Positions 14,297 through 28,600 of a DNA stretch of 64,000 nt are shown here, piece by piece. This stretch comes from Allacma fusca (Eukaryota > Arthropoda > Collembola > Symphypleona > Sminthuridae). Each line of letters opens with the position of its first letter. The stretch's first letter is position 1. The notes under the pieces were generated by a model. It saw only the letters and a list, made by a program, of their open reading frames with translations, was not told where the DNA came from and did no database searches. Made by a program: the position numbers and the translations under genes. The DNA lies in the NCBI GenBank assembly GCA_947179485.1, contig OX359250.1, positions 8,971,873 through 9,035,872 of the forward strand. The letters run 5' to 3'.

Positions 14297-17200
14297 TTCC
14301 GTGAAGCGAATAGCAGGATTGGAATTCCTCCTTGTGGTTGTATATATGTATATGTATAATTGTGTATTTAAGTGAGCACACACAACATACACACACACAC
14401 ACACATTACCTCACGAGTATCGTTTCATGGGAGAGAAAAAAAAACTGTCCAATTTTATTACCCACACGTTCGAGCTCCTATCAAAATGTGTATAAGGGCC
14501 AGACGTGGTGGAAGGAGCTCAGAGCTTAAGTTATCTACCTTCACAATGAACCAGATTTAGCAGCCACACATTTTCTGCTAAATAACAACAAATGGAATAA
14601 TCTCGTCATAAACGCAACTGTACTCCCTTCACAGACAGAACAAGTTTTCAGCACGTTTAGTCCCTCCACATGTTCCTAAGCGAGACATTAACAATTAGCC
14701 ACATTACATATACATACCTCATGTCATTCACTGCTGCTCCGTATAGCCCAGTCCAAAGGAGAGTCAACAGGGAGGCAGTAGGATTCAACCAGTCTCACAG
14801 TAGTGTACACATAATTTTGTTTTTTTTTAGCTTTATTTTTTTAAATATATGTGCATTTACAATATAAAAGCCACGCCTATGACTCTTCCTGAGACTGCTA
14901 CAACATTCCCTGGTTTTTGTGGGAAAATCACCTAAAACCAGCCTTAGCTCAGGTAGATTGTGTGGACTGACTGCCGCAGTTACAACATATACACATTTTG
15001 TTCCACGTCCACTTTTTCCTAATGGGAGTTACATATATACTGAGGTAGACTCCAATGTACGTATATATCTGCCTATATCCATCCATGTAAATACTACAGT
15101 CAGGGGGAAAAGGCGTAATAGTCATTACGTTATCATACCATAATCACAAAGAAAACATACCTCCCATTCAGTGAGGGCTGAGGAGAATGCCATTTCCAAG
15201 TTTTTACAACATCCCGAGGAGCTACTACACATTAGAAGCCAACAGCATATATTTTATGTTTATGTGACAACCCTGATGCGTAAATCTATTGGATTAGAAA
15301 CAATCAGTACCAGCAGCAAGGAATTAAAGATGAATTTTCTCAGAGAATTGAAATCCATAAAAACTAATCTGTACTTTTAACTTCATCGTCGTCAGCTGTG
15401 TGGCAAGCTCCAGACACATTTTTTTTTCTCTCTCTCTCTCTCTCTCTCTCTTAGCTCTCTCTCGGTGCAAAAGCTCGTTATCTCTCTTGCAATAATACCC
15501 TGGGAATCCAAATAAATGTTCTTGTCTAGTACATGTGCCGAGGTACATCGTTGATAACTCATGCATATTTTATATTTGATGCTCAGAGGTGTCTCTGTAC
15601 ATATGTTAAATAACGGCATTAGTCAAAATTTACTAAGAATAATTCACGTCATCACACGGAGAGTAATCACAAATCACACCCCTGGCTCCCCTTTCTAGAT
15701 ACCAACACTTCCAGCTCCTTTAGGAGTTATTAACTCTTGAGTATAATGAACTCGAAATTTAAAAAATTATAGAGAATTAAAATACTTGTTTTTATAGACA
15801 ATTCGATAAATCAAAATTAAGCTCATGAATCATATGATGAGCAGTAATCCGCCAGCTCCGGACTCTTTCCGCGATTCTCTATATACTTGGTTATGATGGG
15901 AACAGACTCATTTTTCTTATCCTGGGATATCTATACATATGTACATAGATACATGTCAAACTCCCTCATGAGAGCATGAGGGCACTTCTGCACTCCCTAT
16001 GTACATGATGCCTCAAACTCTAGTTGACACCCTAGATGAAAAGTTGGAGGTAAGGTGAAAAAATCCGTTTGAGAAATTTCTTCACGGCATTAAAACTATT
16101 GCCACATATTTGGATCCAATAAATTACTCAAAAATTTCCCTCAGGTTCCAATTCCACAAGGCAAAACTTCCCGAGATTTTTTTCTATGACTTCCAATGTA
16201 ATGAAAGAATATGGGGCTGGTTGTTTTCCTATAGCTATTTATTTTCATTAGCTAAGCATCCTTCCTACTTAAATGATATTCACATGGATTTTAATGACTA
16301 CTTCAACAATAAAACTCATGTAGGTTTACACACTCTGGGTGTACATACTAACCAGTCTGAAAAGCAACCTTTTCAAAAAAAAAAAAACTTAAGGCCGAGT
16401 TTAGAATTCAAAGTTACATATAGATAGTGGGCATGTCAGGGCTGTATCTACAAAAACCAATTACTCCCTGGAGCTTACTCCCAAACCAACTCTGCTTCTA
16501 TAGCACCTAATAAAAGTGGTGATAAGAGTTTTGAAATCATCCAACTTTTTCAAAAGGTAAACGAGACGACTTTTACAATCGAGGAATTCGGGAATTCTAC
16601 TCTGAAGCCAAATAACCACGCCGTGAGATAAACTCAAGAGCTGAGCTATAACGTTATCACTTGTGACCATGCGGTTTTGCTCGAGAGAAAAAAAAACTCG
16701 GCAAGAATTTTAATTTAGAGAGAGCTACCAGTACATAGAATAGGATGGGACTCAACTTGAGTGATCATACCCTGAAACTTACTTTTGAGTCTATGTAAGA
16801 GGAATGAAGTCACGTTAGAAGAACAGCTCCTAAACTTATGCACAGGTGGTCATGGAAGAAATACAGTGCAATTTCCATCTTCATTAATTCATGCCTGACG
16901 TAATTAGACGTTTTACAATTTTTACATCCCTGCAGTATTGTAGGAGATGTAGGGGAGATAGGAATTATGTACATGACATTCACAACAGGGTTGACAATCA
17001 CTAATTTCTTGATATTGGGAATATCCATCTCGGGAAATTAGATTAAGGTATATTGTAGCCCTACCTTGCTATTTATTTTTAATCGTCGCGCCTACAATAC
17101 CTCATATACGTGTTTAATAACTGATTGAGAAGTAGATTAAATCCTCACAAATAAGCATCGGGTATTTTGAATCAACTTTCAAATTTGAGCAAATAATTAA

Positions 17201-18150
17201 CAAAAATTTCCCCGAAAAATCCTATTTTTGTAGCACCACATTCAGGGCTAGTGGGAAGAAACAATTTTTTTTACACTGGGAAAGATATGTTAAAATTTGA
17301 GGGAATTAAAATTCTGTCACCATCCCTCCTTCCATGACGTGGGGCTGGAAGGTTCCTAAGCACCCTGTACACAGACCTTGTCTGACTTGTTTTTCTCATA
17401 TCCCGGCCAGGCCATGACTGGAGGATACTCCTGTGCTGTCAGGACGGATAGAACTTGTCTTTGCAAAACTAAAGGAAAAATTGATGCTGAGCAAAATGAA
17501 GAGAGAGAGAGAGAGAGAGAGGAGGAAGGGTTATTTTGAGCCTTATTTTGCACCACAACTGTACATTCCTCCAACTTAAGTGTTACCATATAGCATCTAC
17601 CATACATCACTCCAGTCTTTCACAACACCACGACTCTTTTCAATTCTCTCTTTCAAATTCGGCAGACACAGGCCCATTCACAACGGGGATCAGTTGTAGG
17701 TGTACATGATGCGTATGTACGCATCAACATGTGTTGTCATAACTGAGAACGCACCGAGGATAATATGTATGTCCCGCTGAGGCGCTCTCTTTTTCCGTTA
17801 ATGATACAATAAAGATAACCTATGAGCATGGGACACATTGACACATCAATAAAAATATCTTCCCCCTTATCCATCATTAATTCCTATCCGCCGTCCCCAT
17901 TTAATATTTCCAGTCAATAAGTATTTTTGAGCAAATAGAAACCATTTCCTTACATCCCTTAAAATTGACGTCCATTTCTAGTACAAAACAAAATATTGAA
18001 ATCAAGGAACACTGTCTTCGAGGAAATGTAGTAAGTTCCTTTACCACATGCTCAGATCAAACACGACTGACTTTAAATACAAAGTACTGAATCAATTGCT
18101 GACGACTATTGAAATTGTGACCCGTCAAAAGTTGTTCAAGGTATCTATAC

Positions 18151-18185
<35 letters not shown>

Positions 18186-21100
18186 GAGGGAAGTGAACCC
18201 TTCCGAAGTCATCTCCTCTCGTCTACTCAACGGAACAGATAATTTGTTAACGGGACATTTCCCCAATAGGATCCTCAGTCCGTGAACGCAGTCTTGATTA
18301 ATTAATAGTAGAGTTGATTGCCTCCTTTCATATGAGAGACGCTTCTTCCACGCTATTCCGCACTTTAGCGATGGCTGGTTGACAGCTGCGTATTTACATT
18401 CCAGATTTATTCAAATTAATCAACTTGACTCGAAAATACACCCTCAACTTCCCATACTTGAGACCTTCTCAGGAGTTTCTATGAGGAGGAACTCCTTTAA
18501 ATGTATTTACATTTACGGTACATTACAACCTTAAAATTTTGCAATGTCTCCACTCCAGTCTGAGCAATTCATTAAAAATTACTTTCTATTTCTACGCACT
18601 CAATGTTTTTCTCCCTTTCCTATGTTCGGTAGACTCTGCAGACATTTTCAGGCAAGACTGCGTGCTCTTAAAAAGCAGCTTCATCTAATGATCCTCAAGC
18701 AGGTTGTTTACATTCTACTTTGCAAGAACCTTCCTAATACTGCGTGTAGGAACCTTGGCCTCAACGATTGATTCGTGCCATCCTCTCGTCCAATAAAATC
18801 TAATGATAAGGATCTGTAGGAAATTTCATTCTAAATAATTCCTTACCTTCGTATTATTTATTTCAGCTCTATTACATAAACTGTCTATTAATAATTAAAT
18901 TATATAATCATTAGAGTTAAATGAGATCTTTATCTGCCTAAACGTCTCCCTGAGGTTAAACCCTATTTAAAAGTTTCCTTGAAGTTAAACTCTGTTTAAA
19001 AGTTTCCCTGAAGTTAAACTCTGTTTAAAAGTTTCCCTGAAGTTAAATTCTATTTAAAAGTTCCCCTCAAGTTAAATTCTATTTAAAAGTTCCCCTGAAG
19101 TTAAAATCTATTTAAAAGTTCTCCTGAAGTTAAAATCTATTCAAAGCTCCCCTGGGGTTAGAATCTAAAGTTCGCCGGAAGTAAAAGTCTATATATTAGT
19201 AATACATATTTTCCTTCAAATCTTTACCATACTTACAGACATTATGGCACCAGGTGACATTCTCCTATTTTGCAAAGAATGATTACAGAAGCAGAAAAAG
19301 TATATTTCAAAAGGGATCCCCTAAAACTGTATATTTTCAATGAGCGAGACAAAAATGAGGACAACGACGAAAACCGATTCTGGGATGGTAACTCGAGCAT
19401 GTGGGGATTTAAAAAAAAAATATGTACAGTGTACTGTGGAATTTAATAGATTTCATTGGCAATGTTTGAGCAGTCACCGAAGGGTGGTTACAGAAGAGTC
19501 AGACTGCGTCTCTTCACATTTCAGAGATCCGTGGGTGGCATCTCTCACTGAGTGAGGATTTCACGTGTTACTTAAAAATGGCATTCACAAATCCGCATGA
19601 GAATGTTCATTTCAGAAGCTTTCCCCAAAGATTCTCTGCATAACATGCTCCCTCTAAAGGTGACATATGGGGCAAGAGGACGTCACATGGAATGACTACA
19701 TACATAATTATACATACATATTAAATCATCATGCTCAAGCCCACAATATAATGTGAAACGTAACAGAATATGTTAAAATTATGAAAGAAAGTAGGACAAA
19801 TATATGATCAAATACATACTCTCTCAAATCTGCAAAATTAGAATGCAAACGTTAAGTCATAATAATAAAGCTTACTCTACAGAATGTTGGCAGCCCTTCG
19901 AGAATCATAACTATGACATATGAGTTATGAGTATCTACAGTATGTGGGAAATATACAGTCTATGTCCATAATTCTATGGGTATTTGGCAGGACGGAGGGA
20001 ATCCATGTTTACTTTAGAGACTCGTACAGGGAGCGATATTTATATGTTGTTATTGATGCATAAAGCTAACCCAACAAGAATAATTCACATCCCTCCAGAT
20101 CTCAACATCATGTATGTCCATATCCGATGTGCAGTCAATTTATTTTGACATTTCCCTAATTGCATGAAATACACAATTTCCTTTGGCTTCCATATACACA
20201 AATGACTGTCATCACAAATTTTGGAAAATACACTTTTCCACATCGTCTCATCCATACAATCATCTGGGGACAGGCTGCTCCTGCAGACAGTGCAGATGTA
20301 CATTGGACTCCATGGGATCGGATACAGTTTACATTCATTGAAACACATTTTGAGACCATTAAGTTCGGATATCGAATAATTCCATCCACTGATTATATCT
20401 ACATTCTCACATACGCTCCCTTCGGGAAACCATCCTCAGTAACTCTGTGTAGTATGTACATTTAATATGAACGGACATATAGGGCTGGGAATGCTAGCAA
20501 AATTTAGAATTTACAACTTACCTCAATGGCACGCTCTGTGAGATACGAAATACCATCCTCAGGTCCAACCAACAGCTCAATGGGAACAGACCACCCAGAC
20601 TATAAAACCACATTAAGATCATTCATCACTATCATCACATCGTCATCATCATTTAATACAGATTAAAGTAAACGCTCTCAGATTATGTCAACGACTGGGA
20701 AAGGTATGTATGTACAGAGGAGGAGCGTCCTGACTCAAACTGACTCACTCAGTCCAAATAAATAAATATGATTTTTACAAAATGATCATTTACAGGATCT
20801 TCCAATTCTTTCCATTGCGTAGCTCGGGAGTGTCTCAAAGTTCAGAGCAGGAGTTATTACTCCTTCTGCTTGACTCAAATCTCTTTGTAATTCCCTTGAA
20901 TAAATGCCACAAATCCTTACACAGTCTATATATAAAAACCTTCGAGATATGACAACCGTATCAGCTCATACATGAATTAACACCTACTACTCCCAACAAG
21001 TTAAGGAACCCCCTCAAATTTCCACTTAACCTCTCAGAAATAAGTCATCTCAGGGAGAAGGATCCGAGCCCTGATTTGATTTATGGTTAGTGGACCCACT

Positions 21101-21813
21101 CGAGTCCGGCATTATTTAGTGATGATTTTTAAGTGCTCCTATTTGAGTTACTTGTAAAAATCCTCAGTATGCTATCAGCATGAGGATCATGGGAAGGTTA
21201 CGACTCTGGCGCCCCCGGATAAAAATATGACTTTATTTTGGATAAATGCATAACCTACATATTCAGAGCGAGGAAGGAGCTACACATGAATGAAATGTGC
21301 TACATGTTTCATTTTGAGGAGCTTTGTTTATATATAATGCTCAGTTAGGTCTTCAAATGCAAACAAGTGCTTTAAATAAGGATGCAAAAAAAAAAAAAAA
21401 TGAACGCACAGTCCAAATAAGTATATAATCTACACCCATGTACAGTAGTAGGGACGACTACTGAGTCATAGACTCATACAGAAAAATAAGACCCACCCAA
21501 AAATAAATTAAAAGTAAAAAGATCATTTAAAACAGAATCATTTACATTTCAACACAGAGATATAATCATAACCGTAACTTTAAGTACATGGAGGGATGTT
21601 AGCATTTGAGGGAAAGTACCGCAGTGAGTCTATTTTCTGTATTTACTTCCCTATACACACATACAAAGCACCAACAGAAATAATTACATACGCTAATAAA
21701 TTAACATATACTTCAATGTAAATTGAATTCCCTTCAACGCAACGTGCAACATACAAACAAAAAGACAAACACACTGGGGGATATGGAACTTGAAGGAAGG
21801 AGTGAGTGAGTGA

Positions 21814-21851
<38 letters not shown>

Positions 21852-24800
21852 CAGGAAAATGTAGACAGCAAAGATAATCTCAATTATTCTAAACGATCAC
21901 ATTTGAATGCGTGTCCTCAACTGTATAGACTTGTGTGATAAAAACTAAATTATCATTACCGACTACCAGTTAAATACCACTAAAACTACTCAACACAGTT
22001 CATCCCATCCATCCATATTTTTATATGCCGAGCCCTGAGCCATACAGGAAAACAGTAAATTATGTCGAAAATAAAAATATGACTCTCTTCCAACACTTAT
22101 CGTTCTCCTCGTCTTGTGTACACATTACGTCATTACATAAGAAACACATAAGTTAAAGGCTCACAAGCACAAATGCAGCTGATATTTGTACAGCCCCAAC
22201 TTACAGAGACATGTGTAATTTACTATATCTATATGTGGAGATAGATAATTATAGCTATACGCGTCAGATCTGGAGGCTCGACTACACGGGAGTCCTGTGT
22301 TTCATTTGAGAAGGAGCTCTACATACTATAAAAGGGTTATAATACTAAAAGAGAGGAATGCAAACAAGTGCTTGAAATAAGGATAAAAATTATATATTTA
22401 AGACATATGTATGTATGTACATATATATAGGATAAATTTGCATGTAATAAAGTTCCGTCCTAGTACAGATACTCAAACTAAATCATGTCGGCTGGATGCA
22501 CATCGAGCTCCGAGGACTCAGTTTATAGGCAGAGTTGCTCTTCCCTCAAAAACGATTACTATCTTGACACCATAGTTATGCACTTACATATTTCTCCCCT
22601 CACATCCTTGACTATTCCCATCAATTTTTAAGTTGTCGTCGTATTTAAAACCTCCCCAGAGGACTCACGCATTCTACTTGTTATACGCTCCTCTGATACA
22701 ATTACAAATACCAAACAAAACCTTGTACTTCTTTGGAATTAGCATACAGCATTAGGTCTCTCTCTCACACCTCACACAGTATAAAATCCAAAAAAAAAAA
22801 AAACTTTGGGGTAACAAAAACGCAGGACTTTAAATAAGAAACGTAGAGATGAATCTACAAGACATTCCCACTCGTAACTAGTATATACTGACCTATATAC
22901 TCAGACATGCATACGTACATAAATGTAATTACCTACAGACACATCAAAAATACTTGAAACACTCGACTTTAAAAACAAACTGGAGTGTAACGAATGATAG
23001 ATATTTAAACTCCATCCAAATTTTATCGATACTAATTTATATTCCAAGTTGTGTATAGCCAGCTAAAAGCCTCTGTTAAAAATGTCAATGCCGCCGTTGG
23101 GGAAAAAATTGTTGTGTGTACGCCAAGATCACTCCCTTACAAAACAAGTATGCGGACTCTCCTGGGCCTATACATAATTTTGGTTGGGACTACCCGCTTG
23201 AGATACGCATACAAATTTTGGGTAGATTTTCCAACAATTGTAATGATGTCTCTCGGGATCTATAGATAAATATACTTACTTTTTTTACATTACTTATGGC
23301 TAAGCACATACATTTTTTAAACACCTCCCAGCTCTTCCCAGTTGCAAATATTCGAGTGGACTCATATTTGGGAAACTCTCATGCCTAATGTACAGTAGAG
23401 GGATAAATGAATAAAATTATAGAGAGTCCTTCCTCTCCCATATTATCGTCAATAAATCCTGAGGAAATGTGCCATATACTAGATGGAGTCGTAAAAATAC
23501 TGGGAGTAAAAGACTACTAACAACATGAATTTCCTATTATGACACTCGTCAATGGACGTTTGCCTGTACTAAGTAACTAAGTACCCCGTATCTGTCCGGC
23601 CATTAGGACCACTTTAGAACAGTAGAGGGAGAATAATTACTAATCAATCCTATCATCAGTATTTCATATTCTTATGGTTTTAACGGGCATATGCATAGTC
23701 CATGCACGTAGGTTGTAATTTGTAATGAATGTAATATTTCAAATTGAAAAAGAGGTAGACATTAGCCTGATTGAAACTCAAGATTGTAATCAAGTGTCAA
23801 AAACTTGGAGTAGCCTCACTCTGTAATAACAGTCGTGCCTTAGTTTACCCAAAATTAAATTGAGATTACCAACTCAACATCATTACTACCAGGACGGGTT
23901 CCAGGGTCTGGTCTCGGTGTGTGGACGTGTGTATCTATAGATATACATAGAGCTACCATGTGATCAGAGGATGAAGCTATAAAAGATGAATAATCTGTAC
24001 GGATGGTATCAAGACCACCTGGAAAAGGTTGAGCAACGCCAGAGAGGAACGTATAGTTTACATTAATTATTATCTAAGTCAAAAAGACGAAAGGACCACC
24101 TACCGTGCAGCCTTACGTGGTCGTACATATAAACCTACTACTTTTAGCTATCCCTCAACCTCTCCTTCCCGCAGTTAGCACCAAGTCCAACTTTCTCGAG
24201 AATTTCCATAATCTATTAGACATTCATTTCTATACAGAGTATAATAAAGTAATTCCGACCGGAGCTGTACCCTGCTCATCCCTACACTTTTCATCATCCA
24301 TTAGGGATAGATAGGAGAGGGGAAATAAAATACAGAGTTGGACATAAGGCTCATTGAGAGAGTTCATACAGTATAGGCTGGTGATACAAAAGATGCAGAA
24401 AAGAGAAGAGATCGGTCAAAAGTAGAAGAGAACAAAAGGAAGATTTATGAGGAGATCCTTGACGTATGGGGGGGGGAGACATGACTGTTTCTTATAACTT
24501 CAATAAATAATTACGGTAAGTAAGTGCCTGCATATCTTCAAAGCAATGAATTACAACCAAATCATCCCAAGAAATTCTTACAATTCGTAAGCCGGTAAAG
24601 TCTTCAACAAAATGGCACTGCGAAAAAAAAATAAAGAATTCTTGGCCTCGCAGGCTGGGCTTTTTCCACCGCTCACACAAAATACACACCTTCAAGCATT
24701 TCAAAAGTCAAGTGACAAAGATACATACACATTGCGTGCGTTCACAAATAATAGCCCAAGGTGTAGATACCTATAGATACATACATACATAATTACGTGT

Positions 24801-25576
24801 ACTACTGCAGTGGGCATACACATAGGGATACAAAGTTAGGAAAGAGCTAGGAGATGGAAAGGAGTGTGTAGTAGGTATGTATGTATCTACATGGAGAGAG
24901 TAGAGACTTGCAAAGGAATTCACAAGAAACAAAATGCCATTTCACCAAGACTAATGACAATGTGCAGATACTTGAGCTGGTTACAATAGCAAATTCATGA
25001 ATCCCCACTTGCCATACTCTCAAGGAGTATACGACACATACACACTCATCCTTCCCTCAACAATATATAAGTATATGAGACTCTATGGAAATGCAAATGA
25101 AAACTGGATAAGTTACATTGGTTGGATTCAGACAAATAAATGCTGTTACACTGAAGGGTGAAATGAATAAATCTCTCACCATCCAACAACAAAAGAAGAC
25201 AAAAAGAAATACGAGCAGGGCAATGAAATACTCACTAAAACAGTCAGGTGAGCAGCGATTGTAAATACAGAAATCACTACCTACAACTTTTGACAGGGAA
25301 CATTTATTTTCATTTTAAACACCCGCAACGTGCAACCAGTAACCACAACAATTGTGTCCACAGGATTATCATTTACCTACTTACACATTTAGACATATAT
25401 ACATAATGCAAACAAAACTAACTCCTAACCACTCAGGCCCTCAACCACTCTTGGCATAGTCAAGCATGCAAAAAAAATATTTACTACAAACAAACCATCG
25501 TAACATCTTTTACCAATGTGACAACACAAAATAAAAACTTTCATGCATTGGTAAATCTAACAGACAGTTACACATA

Positions 25577-25607
<31 letters not shown>

Positions 25608-28600
25608 ATTGGAGCCATACAGCGGTCAGATTCAGATTGGTTTTTGTTGATCAATGTTATGTGCATACAATTATAATGCAAATACACATAGGGACTTGTT
25701 TACGTCAATTACAAATGTGTATAATCCAAAGGCTCAGCCATCACTCGATGCTTCTGTATAGACATTTCTCGAGAGTCTGTGTAAACGGATTCCCAAAGAT
25801 ATATTAATCATAAAATATACAACTTATTGCTTTTATTATGCCCGTCATAATGTATGCATACAAGGAGGGAGTGAGGCTGTCGTGCAAAAATCTACATGAA
25901 TAGACCTAACGTGAAGCCGTCATTCACTGTCAAGCTGTTATCCCAAGATTTCCAACTGGGATTTCATAATAAAAGTAGGTAAGTATTAACTAAATTAGCT
26001 CCTTGGACTTCCCTGAGCTTATAATTGTTTTTATGGTTGACTGTTAGACTGGAACTTCGGGGTAGCTACAAAAGTACCATCATTTTTATGATCCTTCATT
26101 TGTTTTTTTTTCTTCTTTATTTTACATTTCATGATTTTAAAATTCATCACAATTCCTCCCCCGTAGAATCTTTTTGAAAAACAAGCTGTGACCTAATTAT
26201 AGGTGCTAATTCCATACTCCGTCCACCCTACTACCTTTTCGGAGAGGCTTATAATTAAATATAATCATGTAGGACGGTAGTAGTGCACGTACGAGAGCGT
26301 TAACAACGAGCCTCTAATTGAAATCGTATGAGATTCATTGATAAAAAAAATGTGAATGGAGTTACATATATTTGCTCTACCCATGTTTAGACACAGAGGG
26401 TATAAAGTCTGAGAACACGTCCTAGTGCATGGGTCCCAACACAATGGGTACACCTAGCTTGGGGTTATGTCATTCGCTTATATTTTTAATTATTATATTT
26501 GCAACTGCAATAAATGTTTCCTTCTAATTTGCACGTTCGAAAGCAGAGTTCTCGAAAGTATATGAAACACGAAATGCTCTCTCTCTCTCCCTCTCCCCCC
26601 AGGAAAATAAAAGCGAGTCAAAATAAATGACTGGCCCTTAAATGTTATCACATACTCTTGTGGCTCACGTCCACAAACTTGAGACAATATTCGAAGGGAA
26701 AGGTGTGAAAAAATCCTCCTGAGATTCCACAGTTTTGAATGCACAAATAGAACTACTTGGTATGCATGGAGTGCTCGTGCAATTAGGAGCTGCGGCTCAC
26801 ATGTGTGTGAAGCCAAGACCATAGTCAGATTCTGTGAAGGAGGTTGACCTAAACCTAACCTTAAGAGGTTACAAGATGGGAACAACTTGCAAAGACGTTC
26901 CGTTCCAAAAGAGAACTTTCATGCCTCCTCAAGAAAAATGGAGTGCAAACCCTAAAATTCCCTCCTCACGTAGTCAACTTGTTTATTCCCAGGTTTAATC
27001 ATGTTCAGTATTTATTACTCAATCCATCTGATGTAAATTTACAAGTTACTGCGATTTTGAAGTACGTCTCCGGACTATGTAGAACATACCTCGACGAAAC
27101 ACGTCTGCGGATCATGAGTAATATAGCAGGAAATAATTCCAGCTCATGTTTTCCTTTGGTGTGCGTAAGATGTGGATATACGCATTGTAGGGAAATGTAC
27201 ATAGATCCATTGATACTGTAAAGATAGTTTTCACGTCCATATTGAAATGGGTGGGCAAGGATGCTTCTACAGCCCTTAACACATATCTAAATATTATACT
27301 GGAGTAAGTTATTACAAGTCCAGCAGAGAGAACTATTTACTCTGTTTATCCCTGGGACCAGCATCAGGTATACGACTGTTGTGAATTTTTATCATGGACA
27401 CATATGAGCATCACATATAGGGAAGGATATGTGGGAGGATAAGATAAGGAAGGTGCCTTGACTCGTCAGATTTTAATTTATTCTCTTCCGCCAAGAGTTC
27501 AAACTAGATTCTCCTCCACTGACTTGTAAATAAAAAACTATATGGAGAATGTCAGCTTGTTGTACAGTCCTAGCATAGGAAAACTATGGAGGGGGGAAAC
27601 CTTCCTTGGACAACCTACATTCCCAATCACAATGAATATTTGAATTTAACTCCAGTCCATTGAGGTCTACCCCAAGTCTCGGGATTATTTTATCATAGAC
27701 GGACATGGTATCTGCAAACACTGCAACTTGATTCTTGTCATAATGCCAGACTCGTCGAATCCTATACAGCAAGTCTGAAGGATCAAATAGACGAGGAGAT
27801 AAGATCCCTGTAATCCCAACATTGAAATATCACACAAATATCAACTCCAAGAGGATATGACAAGACTAATGAAAGAGTCAATCGTTGTACCATTCATTTA
27901 TATCCATTTGTATACACACTTGCTCTGAGGGATACACACAGACACACACACACACACACAAGGCACACACACAGACACTCAATAACAAATTCATACCTAA
28001 TTCAAATTTAAACAAGACTTGATTATATTTCATAAATACTCATGAGCACACAGACTTTGCGAAGGAGTCTCATATTTTTAATTATTACTGTCAGGGTTTT
28101 CATCTTCTCAAGTTTATTTAATAAATTTAAAGTCATGCAACTCAAATTGTAATCATCATCCAATTATAGAGAGAAGTGTAATATTCCCATAAATGGACTT
28201 GATTTGATTCGTATAGGTAAGGGTAAAAAAAAACTAATGGATATATAACATCACCTCGAAATAGAAGTCTACCCTCAGAGAACATATACAAAAAAAGAAA
28301 TCAAATCCTTTCAAGGAAATTTCTAAAGATGCTTTTTAGGATTTTAATAAGCAAAAATAACATCCTGAAGGGCATCCGCAACTCAATAAATAAATATGAA
28401 GAAACTTTGATAGCCACCTACTTGAAATAATCCATAATTAAAATCTGCACTTGGCTGACTCTCACTTTCCTACAACTCCTAGGTCCAATCTTAATTGAAT
28501 TCGAAGCTCTCGAGAAGTACTTATGTAGTTACAGACGCACATGGAAACAACCTACACTTGATAAAACTCTGTCCCTCGATATCTTTGGAATGATACAAAA

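Larger units (their letters stand above)
4112..20521 (-). other. Fak intron 6 (16.4 kb)
   Basis: This is the largest intron in the window. It contains the non-LTR retrotransposon fragment near 9.1-9.8 kb, the 29-bp minisatellite near 19 kb, and microsatellites at 8025, 11512, 13242, 14254, 14389, 15427, 17499 and 18151. The short ORFs here are not supported by homology. Confidence 0.85.

Noticed and set aside
18057-18266. ORFs with poly-Asn and poly-Ile
   Set aside because: Both are translations of the TTA trinucleotide repeat.
26493-26885. 130-codon minus-strand ORF
   Set aside because: No domain is recognised and part of it is a CT repeat; it was considered as a transposon fragment but no motif supports this.
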